The position numbers and the translations under genes were made by a program. A DNA stretch of 14,169 nt from Bacteroidales bacterium. GTDB lineage: Bacteria > Bacteroidota > Bacteroidia > Bacteroidales > UBA932. Location: the NCBI GenBank assembly GCA_017615135.1, contig JAGAAU010000092.1:1-14169 (forward strand), read 5' to 3'. Positions 1-7,432 of this stretch are shown here, one piece after another (the first letter of the stretch is position 1; each line of letters begins with the position of its first letter). The notes under the pieces were generated by a model. The model searched no databases and had not been told where the DNA came from. It saw nothing but the letters and a program-made list of their open reading frames with translations.

Positions 1-1233
1 GATAAAACCCTCTACAATACAGTTTGGAAGAGGCTGCTGGACATAGGTGACATAGTGGGAGTGAAGGGTTTTGCCTTCTTTACCCAGACCGGTCAGCTTT
101 CCGTGCATGTGAAAGAACTCACTCTTCTGAGCAAGTCGCTGAGGGTACTGCCTATAGTGAAGGAACAGGACGGGCAGGTGTTCGATGCCGTTACCGATCC
201 GGAACTCCGCTATCGCCAGCGCTATGTAGACCTGATAATAAACCCGCAGGTGAAGGAGACCTTCATAAAGAGGGCCGCCATTATCTCCGAGATGCGGGCG
301 TACTTCAACGAGGCCGGATGTCTGGAAGTGGAAACTCCTATCCTTCAGGGCATTCCCGGCGGCGCTACGGCCCGTCCCTTCATCACCTATCACAATGCGC
401 TGGACATTCCCCTGTATCTGCGTATTGCCAACGAGCTTTACCTGAAGAGGCTCATTGTGGGCGGTTACAACGGGGTTTACGAGTTTGCGAAGGACTTCCG
501 CAACGAGGGTATGGACAAAACCCACAATCCTGAATTCACCTGCATGGAAATTTACGTGGCCTACAAGGACTACAACTGGATGATGGATTTCGTGGAGAAG
601 ATGCTCCGCCGCATCGCCCTCAAGGTGAACGGCACAACCGAGGTGGAAATTGCGGGCAACAAGGTGGATTTCGGCGGACAGTACCGCCGTCTGCCCATAC
701 TCGAAGCCATTAAGGAGTATGCCGGAGTGGACGTGAAGGGGATGGATGAGGCCGCCCTTCGCGCCACTTGCAAGAAACTCGGTGTTGAGATTGAGCCTTC
801 CATGGGCAAGGGCAAGCTCATCGATGCCATCTTCGGGGCTTTCTGCGAAGAGAAACTGGTGCAGCCCACCTTCATAATCGACTATCCAGTGGAGATGTCG
901 CCGCTTACCAAGCGTCACCGCACCGATCCCACCCTTACCGAGCGTTTTGAGCTCTTTGTGTGCGGCAAGGAACTGGCGAATGCCTATTCTGAGCTGAACG
1001 ATCCCATAGACCAGCTGGAGCGCTTCGAGGAGCAGGCGGCCCTGAAGAGCAAGGGCGACGATGAGGCCATGTTCATAGACTACGACTTTGTGCGCGCCCT
1101 CGAGTACGGTATGCCTCCCACCTCCGGCCTTGGAATGGGCATAGACCGTCTGACCATGTTCATGACGGGCCAGACAGCCATACAGGACGTTCTCTTCTTC
1201 CCGCAGATGCGCCCGGAGAAGATTGTAAAATAG
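1..1233 (+). CDS. lysS: Lysyl-tRNA synthetase, class II (5' end outside window)
   Basis: Charges tRNA-Lys with lysine using ATP, in the cytoplasm. The frame is open from base 1, so the gene enters from the left; 410 residues and the stop (TAG 1231-1233) are present, and roughly the first 90 of a usual ~500-residue enzyme are missing. The visible part begins in the N-terminal OB-fold anticodon-binding domain. Class II motif 1 lies around the stretch [13 protein letters not shown], motif 2 is [14 protein letters not shown] (about 496-540), and motif 3 is [12 protein letters not shown] (about 1129-1160), where the Arg contacts ATP. The GGATARPF stretch is the typical LysS amino-acid pocket segment. 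The next gene follows after 8 nt. Identification is secure; only the start is unseen. Confidence 0.97.
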   Translation, partial: DKTLYNTVWKRLLDIGDIVGVKGFAFFTQTGQLSVHVKELTLLSKSLRVLPIVKEQDGQVFDAVTDPELRYRQRYVDLIINPQVKETFIKRAAIISEMRAYFNEAGCLEVETPILQGIPGGATARPFITYHNALDIPLYLRIANELYLKRLIVGGYNGVYEFAKDFRNEGMDKTHNPEFTCMEIYVAYKDYNWMMDFVEKMLRRIALKVNGTTEVEIAGNKVDFGGQYRRLPILEAIKEYAGVDVKGMDEAALRATCKKLGVEIEPSMGKGKLIDAIFGAFCEEKLVQPTFIIDYPVEMSPLTKRHRTDPTLTERFELFVCGKELANAYSELNDPIDQLERFEEQAALKSKGDDEAMFIDYDFVRALEYGMPPTSGLGMGIDRLTMFMTGQTAIQDVLFFPQMRPEKIVK

Positions 1234-1241
1234 ATTATACT

Positions 1242-1457
1242 ATGGAAAAGAAACTGTTTTTGAACAAAGAGAACGGAAAGATTGCAGGAGTTTGCGCCGG
1301 ACTCGCCGATTACTTCGGTATCGACGTCAACGTTATACGCATCCTCTTCCTCGTTTCGTTGTTATTCGCTTCTTTTGGATTCTGGGTATACCTCATTATC
1401 TGGGTAATTGCTCCGGTGAAACCCTCGGACGGCGGATATGTCCAGTATGGTCAATGA
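1242..1457 (+). CDS. PspC-domain small membrane protein
   Basis: A 71-residue protein that is essentially one PspC domain. The N-terminal part has the family signature (KIAGVCAGLADYFGIDVNVIR), followed by one hydrophobic segment of about 22 residues (ILFLVSLLFASFGFWVYLIIWVIA) that should cross the inner membrane, and a short polar tail. PspC proteins in Proteobacteria take part in the phage-shock envelope-stress response; stand-alone short copies are common in Bacteroidetes and their role there is unclear. No pspA-like or regulator gene is nearby. The start is 8 nt after the lysS stop, and the end overlaps the start of the following methyltransferase, so the three are probably cotranscribed. 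Confidence 0.9.
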   Translation: MEKKLFLNKENGKIAGVCAGLADYFGIDVNVIRILFLVSLLFASFGFWVYLIIWVIAPVKPSDGGYVQYGQ

Positions 1458-2415
1458 GACAATAACTTCAGGGACCAATCCCAGGATTAAGCGCCTGCTG
1501 GCACTGCAGGAAAAATCTTCCCTGCGGCGCGAGACTGGGCTTTTCGTGGTGGAAGGGCTTCGTGAGGTTCAGCGATGCGCAGCCTCCGGTTACGAGCTGG
1601 AATCTGTCTTCGTGTGTCCCGAACTCTGCCCGGAGACGGGACTTCCCGCGGAGTGCCAGAACCCTGAGGGACGTGCCACCCGCGGCACGGAAGCGGGGGG
1701 TGGCGATGGCCTTAATGGGTGCAGAGAGCCCGAGAGGAACGCCTCTCGGTCCCCATTGGGGTGCAGGGGGATTAGATCGATCCCGTCGGAACGGCGGGTG
1801 AGCCCGAAGGGCGAACTCCCTCAGGGTTCTGGCACCCCGCGGGAAGTCTTCCACCTGAGCCGGAGGGTTTATGAGAAGGTGGCGTATCGTGGAGGTACGG
1901 AGGGCGTGATAGCGGTCGTGCGGGCCAGGGAACTTCCGCTGGAGGCACTGTCGCTGCCGGAGAATCCCCTGATTCTGGTGATGGAAAACGTGGAAAAACC
2001 AGGGAATATCGGGGCCGTGCTTCGTAGCGCTGATGCTGCGGGCGCAGATGCTGTGCTTGTATGCGGTTCTCCTACAGACCTTTACAATCCAAACGTTATA
2101 CGCGCAAGCCTGGGAACGGTTTTCAGTTGTCAGGTTTGCTGTTGCAGCTCAGCCGATGCCATTGCCTTCCTGAAGGCGCGGGGCATTCGTATTCTCACTG
2201 CCCAATTGCAGGACAGCGTTCCCTATTACGGAACGGACATGACTGCCGGCACTGCCATAATTGCCGGCAGCGAGGCTTCCGGTCTTAGCGAAGCCTGGCG
2301 CGAAGCGGCAGATTCCCATATCCTTATACCGATGCTCGGAATCGCAGATTCCCTGAACGTATCGGTAAGTGCAGCAATACTTTTATATGAAGCAAGAAGA
2401 CAAAGAAATGGTTAA
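1438..2415 (+). CDS. SpoU/TrmH-family RNA 2'-O-methyltransferase carrying an in-frame palindromic insert
   Basis: Predicted to transfer a methyl group from S-adenosylmethionine to a ribose 2'-OH of rRNA or tRNA; the exact target cannot be told. The N-terminal substrate-binding (L30e-like) part is visible as SGTNPRIKRLLALQEKS and FVVEGLREVQR. The C-terminal SPOUT knot domain has all three motifs: EKPGNIGAVLRSADAAGA (motif 1, about residues 185-202), IIAGSEASGLS (motif 2) and SLNVSVSAAILLYEARR (motif 3). At 325 residues it is longer than the usual ~250-270. The excess is residues ~68-137, rich in Gly, Arg, Pro and Glu and encoded by an inverted-repeat element (1640-1848), between the strand ending VFVCPEL and the motif VYEKVAYRGGTEG. 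The frame is intact, so the gene may still work. ATG 1447 is an equally plausible start; both overlap the PspC gene. The end overlaps aroE by 8 nt. Confidence 0.9.
   Translation: MSSMVNETITSGTNPRIKRLLALQEKSSLRRETGLFVVEGLREVQRCAASGYELESVFVCPELCPETGLPAECQNPEGRATRGTEAGGGDGLNGCREPERNASRSPLGCRGIRSIPSERRVSPKGELPQGSGTPREVFHLSRRVYEKVAYRGGTEGVIAVVRARELPLEALSLPENPLILVMENVEKPGNIGAVLRSADAAGADAVLVCGSPTDLYNPNVIRASLGTVFSCQVCCCSSADAIAFLKARGIRILTAQLQDSVPYYGTDMTAGTAIIAGSEASGLSEAWREAADSHILIPMLGIADSLNVSVSAAILLYEARRQRNG
1640..1848. repeat. Palindromic element with 32-nt inverted-repeat arms inside the SpoU gene
   Basis: Left arm 1640-1671 and right arm 1817-1848 are reverse complements at 31 of 32 positions; the only mismatch is A1652 against C1836. 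Two G-T pairs could extend the stem to 1638/1850. Inside are further hairpins: 1672-1677 with 1684-1689 (CGTGCC/GGCACG), 1714-1719 with 1752-1757 enclosing 1730-1737 with 1742-1749 (CCGAGAGG/CCTCTCGG, loop AACG), 1783-1786 with 1791-1794, and 1802-1805 with 1809-1812 (GCCC-GAA-GGGC). As RNA this would be one long stem closing a multi-branched core. The host frame is open throughout, while the other two + frames hold three stops and one stop. No target-site duplication or second copy was found in the window. It could be a small mobile palindromic element or a structured RNA. Confidence 0.85.
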
Positions 2416-3160
2416 GTACGGTATTATAGGTTATCCGCTCTGGCATTCCAAGAGCCCGGCGGCTTTCACCGCAGCTTATGGTGGAAAATGGGCTTTCGAC
2501 CGTGTCGAAAATCCGGATTTTGATGTATGCTGGAAGCGTTTTCTGGACGAATATGCCGGTCTTACGGTTACGAATCCGTTCAAGGAGCTGGCTTTCCGTC
2601 ACTCGGATGTCATCACTCCCGAGGTGGAGCGCATACGTGCCACCAATCTGGTGGTAAAGACACCGGAAGGGATCAAGGCCTACAATTCAGATTACCGTGG
2701 TCTTGTGCAGTGTATCGGCAAAGCAGGGTTCAGGAAGGGCGATACAGCCCTCATCGTGGGTTGCGGCGGTGCAGGAAAGGCTGCGGCAGCGGCTGCATCG
2801 GAACTCGGGTTAAACACCCTTATTACCAATCGCACCATCGCCAAGGCTGAAGCCATGCACGAGCACATGGGCCTGGAAATCCATCCTTTCTTCGACCCGA
2901 TAGACTGCGACCTGGTCATTTATACGATTCCGGGTAAGATCGACAATCTGGAGCGTTTCCATGCCCGTACTGTACTGGAAGCCAATTATGCAAATCCCAG
3001 TTACGACGAAGCTCTCCTCAAAAAGATCGGCGCATCGTACATAAACGGCAAGGTCTGGCATTATGAACAGGCCGTTGCCGGATACGAACTCATGACCGGG
3101 GTGGCTCCGGACAGGGACAGTGTTTTCAAAGTGTATGAACTGACAGGTTGGAGCAAATGA
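2408..3160 (+). CDS. aroE: Shikimate dehydrogenase
   Basis: Catalyses NADPH-dependent reduction of 3-dehydroshikimate to shikimate in the aromatic amino-acid pathway (cytoplasm). The start at ATG 2408 gives MVKYGIIGYPL, matching the family N-terminus, and 250 residues, normal for Bacteroidetes AroE; in-frame ATG 2387 and GTG 2369 lie upstream but would add unmatched residues. The shikimate-binding serines are in HSKSP (S14, S16), the catalytic Lys is K59 in NPFKE, the catalytic Asp is D95 in NSDYRG, and the nucleotide loop is GCGGAGKA near residue 118. The C-terminal EQAVAGYELMTG carries the conserved Gln. Small departures are Trp12 where Gly is usual (YPLWHS) and Asn in TNPFKE where Ile is usual. 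It overlaps the methyltransferase upstream by 8 nt and the next gene by 4 nt (ATGA). Confidence 0.92.
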   Translation: MVKYGIIGYPLWHSKSPAAFTAAYGGKWAFDRVENPDFDVCWKRFLDEYAGLTVTNPFKELAFRHSDVITPEVERIRATNLVVKTPEGIKAYNSDYRGLVQCIGKAGFRKGDTALIVGCGGAGKAAAAAASELGLNTLITNRTIAKAEAMHEHMGLEIHPFFDPIDCDLVIYTIPGKIDNLERFHARTVLEANYANPSYDEALLKKIGASYINGKVWHYEQAVAGYELMTGVAPDRDSVFKVYELTGWSK

Positions 3161-5730
3161 GTTTTATTATGAAAATTCGTCTGATATCTTATCTTGGGGC
3201 TGCAGTGCTGGCAGTTGCCTGCTCGGTTGAAGCACAAAAAGATTGTTGTACAGTTATTTATGCATCTGTGGATGAATCTGCACGAACTGCTTTCGGTGAA
3301 CTTGACGGAAATAGCAGAAGTGTATTGTGGCAGCCCGGAGACAGACTCAATGTGAACGGCAGCGTATCTGACCCGCTTGGAAATGCATACGTCCCGTCCC
3401 GTTCCGCGCAGTTTACCTTCAGCAATGTTGTCCTGTCTACTCCATACCATGTGGTCAGCCCTTCCTCGGCGGTGTCTTCATATACGTCCGGGTCTGCAAT
3501 AGTCACCATCCCTTCTCAGCAGGTATTTACGGATGGTAGTTACGATCCTGAGGCGGGCCTTTTCCTTTCTGTCGGAAACAATGCAGATGTTTCACTGTCG
3601 CCCTTCTTTTCCATGATGCGTTTTACGGTAGGTGAAGGCAACCATACTTCGCATCTCATCCGCCGTATTACGCTTACGGCCAGGGGAGGTGAGCAGATGA
3701 GCGGGGCTTTCACGACTGATTATACCCAGCTGACCGACCGCAGCGGCGGCTCATCCAGCGTTTCGGTCATAAGCGCGGACGGCTTTGAACTGGGGACATC
3801 GGTAGTAATTACATTCGCGCCCAAAACCTATTCTCAGGGAATTTCCATTGAAATTGAAGATAAGGCCGGACATTATATGCGTAAAAAGTCCACCGCTTCG
3901 TTCATTGCAGAAGCAGGTCATCTTTATAATACTGAGCTTGCGTTCGATCCTACCGGTACGTACATAGGCGGCGACTTCTCCGATGTGAACGTGCAGGAAC
4001 CCGGGCTGCATACCTGGAAAGATATGAATACGGAGGAACATGCGGAGAACTCACACGCATCGGCTTTCAGCCGTTCCAACATTACCATGATAGGTGGAAC
4101 ATATGTGCAGATTCCGCATGGTCAGATGGGGCTGATTTCCGGAAATACCGGTGTTGTTTATCCCCGTTTCATCAAGACGTCGGAAAATAACTGGCTGATG
4201 TTCTACCATTACGGAAACAGCAGCACCTGGGCAGGAAACTATTGTTCTTACATGCGCAGTTCCGACCTTGTCAACTGGACCTTTGAAAAGAAGCTGTTCA
4301 ATTTCAAGAGCAATCAGACAAGTCCTTATTATAACACTGAGGACCTGTCTAAAACGTACACCCGTGGCTATGCAGGCGCCGATCTCTGCACCCTTCCGGA
4401 CGGACGCATCCTGGCAGTGGCGGCAACCAGGCCTATGAGCAATTATAAATTAAGGCCTCTTGACAGCGGACTTGCCATCCGTTATTCTTCCGATGGCGGC
4501 CATACCTGGACCGACGATCAACTGGTGTTGATGGGAACCTGCTGGGAACCCTTCCCGCTGGTGCTGCCATCCGGCCGTATTCAGATATACTATACCGACG
4601 CAAGGCCTTATTATCCTTCAGGCAACAGCACCTGGAACGGTACGGAAGTGATGGGTTCAGGTGTTTCCTACATTTACTCCGATGACAATGGCGCCAGTTG
4701 GGTTTCTGACGATGGAAACGGAAATCATCTTGTTGCCTATCGCCAGTTGCGTACTGTTTCCGATGTAGACGGCACGCCGCTGTATTCCGACCAGATGCCA
4801 ACGGTTCTGGTGCTTAATGCAGGCGCCGGTCTTGCCGGGGCAGGCGAGTCCTTAAAGAAATCCCTTGGTTCAGGTTTCAGGATTTGTACGGCATATTCCG
4901 GCCCTGACATGGATTGGGGCACTCCGGTTTCCGTCGGAGATTTCCCGGAAGACCGTGACAATAATTTCACGACGGGTGCATCGCCTTATCTGCTGCAGTT
5001 CCATTCAGGAGAAACGGTGTTGACATATAATATAAGTTACAACAGTGGCAATCAATTCCGTTATATGATGGGTGATGCCCAGGCCCGTAATTTCTTTGGC
5101 AGTCGCCCTGTCATGCCTTCCGGTATTTCCGGCCTGGACGAGTCGGCTTCCGCCATTGTCAGTCTGGGTTTCTGGGGCAGTACCAGGGTTACCGGCAGCC
5201 ATACGCTTGTGGCAGGTGTAGGTGGCTCGACTGACCCGATGACGATGCAGGTTGCCCAGTTCTATCTGAACCACGATATTTCAGCACCTTCCGTAACATC
5301 CGTGGAACTTGATGCAAAGCCGAACGACTGGCACGGAACTGAAGCGCTTTTTGCAGGTTCTTCCACCAGCGACCAGGCGATTCTTCGTGCTTCCCATAAT
5401 TCTTCCACGCTTTACCTTCTGGTTGAGTCGGTAGGCAATGCTTCCGCCGTTCACGTCGACCTGAGTGTCGGAGGTACGCTTAAGCGCATTTCCATGAATG
5501 CTTCCGGGCTGATTTCTTCTGCGCTCAGCGGCGTAACAGCTTCTTGCGGGGTGGCAACCACGGAAGACGGGCAGATGGGATTTGTATGCGAGGTGGCGGT
5601 CCCTCTGTCTTCTCTGGGTTCTCCTTCATTTGTTCCGGTCAAGCTGACTCTGGAGGGTACCGGTTATTCCGACACTTTCCAGCTGGCCTCTTCCAGCGTG
5701 TCGGCTCTTCCCCGCATTGTTCTTGAATAA
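3157..5730 (+). CDS. Secreted lipoprotein with fimbrillin-like, sialidase-type propeller and CBM9-like domains
   Basis: Large (857 residues) exported lipoprotein, probably a surface glycan-active hydrolase or binding protein. The signal peptide ends in lipobox LAVAC (Cys22 from ATG 3157; ATG 3169 is an alternative start). Residues ~35-270 resemble a Bacteroidales fimbrillin-type domain (SARTAF, then VLWQPGDRLNV, with repeated beta-strands). Residues ~290-700 form a sialidase-clan beta-propeller: an opening blade VVYPRFIKTSENNWLMFY and two Asp-boxes, SSDGGHTW (~444-451) and SDDNGASW (508-515). Residues ~715-857 look like a CBM9/DOMON-like sandwich (NDWHGTEALF, ILRASHNSSTLYLLVES). No classical GH33 RIP motif is evident, and the YPR motif is closer to GH93-type propellers, so the substrate is open. 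No SusC/SusD pair or other glycan genes adjoin; it sits instead between aroE and ssb. The ATGA overlap with aroE suggests translational coupling. Confidence 0.75.
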   Translation: MSFIMKIRLISYLGAAVLAVACSVEAQKDCCTVIYASVDESARTAFGELDGNSRSVLWQPGDRLNVNGSVSDPLGNAYVPSRSAQFTFSNVVLSTPYHVVSPSSAVSSYTSGSAIVTIPSQQVFTDGSYDPEAGLFLSVGNNADVSLSPFFSMMRFTVGEGNHTSHLIRRITLTARGGEQMSGAFTTDYTQLTDRSGGSSSVSVISADGFELGTSVVITFAPKTYSQGISIEIEDKAGHYMRKKSTASFIAEAGHLYNTELAFDPTGTYIGGDFSDVNVQEPGLHTWKDMNTEEHAENSHASAFSRSNITMIGGTYVQIPHGQMGLISGNTGVVYPRFIKTSENNWLMFYHYGNSSTWAGNYCSYMRSSDLVNWTFEKKLFNFKSNQTSPYYNTEDLSKTYTRGYAGADLCTLPDGRILAVAATRPMSNYKLRPLDSGLAIRYSSDGGHTWTDDQLVLMGTCWEPFPLVLPSGRIQIYYTDARPYYPSGNSTWNGTEVMGSGVSYIYSDDNGASWVSDDGNGNHLVAYRQLRTVSDVDGTPLYSDQMPTVLVLNAGAGLAGAGESLKKSLGSGFRICTAYSGPDMDWGTPVSVGDFPEDRDNNFTTGASPYLLQFHSGETVLTYNISYNSGNQFRYMMGDAQARNFFGSRPVMPSGISGLDESASAIVSLGFWGSTRVTGSHTLVAGVGGSTDPMTMQVAQFYLNHDISAPSVTSVELDAKPNDWHGTEALFAGSSTSDQAILRASHNSSTLYLLVESVGNASAVHVDLSVGGTLKRISMNASGLISSALSGVTASCGVATTEDGQMGFVCEVAVPLSSLGSPSFVPVKLTLEGTGYSDTFQLASSSVSALPRIVLE

Positions 5731-5752
5731 ATTTTTTTAATCCATCAATATT

Positions 5753-6247
5753 ATGTCAGTAAATAAAGTAATACTTGTCGGTAACGTTGGTAAAGATCCC
5801 GAAGTACGTTACCTTGAGGGGACTAACGCAAACGGACAGCAGGCCAAGATAGCCCGCTTCCCCCTGGCTACATCTGAACGCTTCCGCGACCGTAGCGGAG
5901 AAACGCGTGAGAACACCGAGTGGCACAATATCGTGGCCTGGCGCAATTCTGCAGACGTAGCAGAGCGCTTTATCCGTAAGGGTACGCAAATCTATGTTGA
6001 GGGCCGCATCCGTACCCGTCAGTGGACAGACCAGACCGGCGTGAAGAAATATCAGACCGAAATAGAGGCCGATACCATTCAGCTTCTCGGCCGCAGGGAA
6101 GACGGCCCCCAGGCCGCTGACGCTCCCGCACAGCCGGCATATCAGCCTCAGCCCGCTTATCAGCAGCCTGCTCCACAGCAGCCCGCTCCCGCAGCTGAAG
6201 CCCCTATTAACATAATGGGCGACGGCTCAGACGACCTCCCGTTCTAG
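5753..6247 (+). CDS. ssb: Single-stranded DNA-binding protein
   Basis: Coats single-stranded DNA during replication, recombination and repair and recruits partner proteins through its C-terminal tip. The 164-residue protein has the OB-fold over residues ~1-107 (start MSVNKVILVGNVGKDPEVRY; NTEWHNIVAWR; FIRKGTQIYVEGRIRTRQW), then a flexible linker rich in Gln, Pro and Ala (repeated PAYQ and PAPQQ units, ~120-150), and the acidic tip DDLPF, the Bacteroidetes form of the protein-interaction tail. It starts 22 nt after the lipoprotein stop, in an AT-rich stretch with no clear -7 element, so either a weak promoter or readthrough may drive it. It converges on the MFS gene, leaving 12 nt between the two stops and no visible terminator hairpin. 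Confidence 0.97.
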   Translation: MSVNKVILVGNVGKDPEVRYLEGTNANGQQAKIARFPLATSERFRDRSGETRENTEWHNIVAWRNSADVAERFIRKGTQIYVEGRIRTRQWTDQTGVKKYQTEIEADTIQLLGRREDGPQAADAPAQPAYQPQPAYQQPAPQQPAPAAEAPINIMGDGSDDLPF

Positions 6248-6259
6248 TTTCGCCGCCGG

Positions 6260-7432
6260 TTATTCCGGAAGGGCAGCGCAGTGGGGGCGTACTTTGAAGA
6301 AGTAGTAGAGTGCGCCGGCGAAGTTGACGGTGAAGGCCAGCCAGAAGGCGCCGCCGTAACCAAGGTGCTCGGACGCTATTCCGCCGAACAGGATTCCAAG
6401 CCCGAGCCCGCCGTCCCATGCGGTAAGGATGGATGAATTGGCTGTGCCGCGCTGGTTATGGCCGCCAAGATTGATGAACATGGTCTGGAAAGCGGGATAC
6501 ATGTGCCCGTTCCCGAGTCCTATTATAAAAGCAGCTGAATAATAGCCCCAGATGCCAAGCTGAAGGGCGAATACCAGATAGCCAAGGGCGGCGGCAACAA
6601 CTCCCATGGTGGCGTTGTGCACCACCTTGTTGTCGCGCAGCGCGCGTGCGCCTACGATGCGCGAGACCATCAGACCGGCGGCAAAAAGGGAGAAAAAGAG
6701 GCCGGCGCTGCCTTCAATTCCGAGTTTCTGCCTACCGTATATGGCTACGTAGGTAGATACTACGCCGTAACTGAAAGCGTAGCATACGATGGCCAGGGCT
6801 TCCCTCCAGCCCTTAAGCAGGAAGAATCTGTCCAGAGACAGGATTTTCTTGTCGGCAACGGTCTCGCGGCGGGGAAGTTTGATTGTTGCGTCCAGTATGA
6901 GCCCTGCAAGGGAGAAAGCCATGCTAAGCCAGAAGAGGGCTTTGAAATTACCGTCGAACAGATTGAGCATATAGATGGCCACCACCGGGCCGAGCACCAT
7001 CGCAAGATTGTTGCTCAGGCCGTAGTAGCCGATTCCCTCACCACGTCTGGAGGATGGCAGTACATCTATGGCAACGGTACTGGCAGCTACCGTAGTTGCT
7101 CCGAACGGAGCTCCGTGCAGAGTCCGGAAAAGCGCGAAAAGAGTAATGGAACCGGCAAGCAGATAGCCTCCGAACAGCAGGAAAAACACGAAGTTGCAGA
7201 CTATCAGGACGGTCCTGCGCGGAAAGCTGTCTACCAGATATCCACTGAACGGCCGCACCAGCAGAGCCATCACGGTATAGCCGGCAAGCGCCAGTCCTAT
7301 GGCATCCTTTCCGGCCCCGAAGGTCTCGCTGAGGTATAACGGCAGCAGAGGCACTATCAGGGTAAACGAGAAATGGACCAGGAAGTTCCCGATCCAGATT
7401 TTCACATAACCGCTGTTCCAAAGTTTGTCCAT
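6260..7432 (-). CDS. MFS transporter, 12 membrane segments
   Basis: Inner-membrane secondary transporter of the major facilitator superfamily. The 390 residues contain about 12 hydrophobic segments in two halves joined by a basic cytoplasmic loop (IKLPRRETVADKK, ~residue 190). The loop after segment 2 holds the motif-A-like GYLVDSFPRR, and FRTLHGAPFGAT in segment 4 and GIGYYGLSNNLAMVLGP in segment 5 fit drug or metabolite exporters of the YfcJ/arabinose-efflux type. The substrate cannot be read from sequence. The start codon shares one base with the stop of the GH25 gene (TAATG), so it is almost certainly translated from the same message. A long open frame on the opposite strand (6617-7339) is a shadow. 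Confidence 0.92.
   Translation of the reverse strand: MDKLWNSGYVKIWIGNFLVHFSFTLIVPLLPLYLSETFGAGKDAIGLALAGYTVMALLVRPFSGYLVDSFPRRTVLIVCNFVFFLLFGGYLLAGSITLFALFRTLHGAPFGATTVAASTVAIDVLPSSRRGEGIGYYGLSNNLAMVLGPVVAIYMLNLFDGNFKALFWLSMAFSLAGLILDATIKLPRRETVADKKILSLDRFFLLKGWREALAIVCYAFSYGVVSTYVAIYGRQKLGIEGSAGLFFSLFAAGLMVSRIVGARALRDNKVVHNATMGVVAAALGYLVFALQLGIWGYYSAAFIIGLGNGHMYPAFQTMFINLGGHNQRGTANSSILTAWDGGLGLGILFGGIASEHLGYGGAFWLAFTVNFAGALYYFFKVRPHCAALPE

Noticed and set aside
1768..1778. GGATTAGAT resembling a conserved 16S rRNA stretch inside the palindromic element.
   Set aside because: The flanking bases do not match 16S rRNA; a 9-nt match is expected by chance.
2243..2270. Perfect 9-bp inverted repeat (CTGCCGGCA/TGCCGGCAG) in the SpoU gene.
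   Set aside because: It lies in the conserved motif 2 coding region, has a 10-nt loop and no T-run, and is explained by codon choice around the Ala/Gly/Ser residues. It is not related to the 1640-1848 palindrome.
6240..6262. Possible shared terminator between convergent ssb and MFS genes.
   Set aside because: Only a short TTCCGGAA-type palindrome is present, with no adequate stem or T-run.
6617..7339. A 240-codon open frame on + opposite the MFS gene.
   Set aside because: It is antisense to a clear 12-segment transporter, has no recognisable domain and is hydrophilic in the way reverse-strand shadows of membrane genes are.
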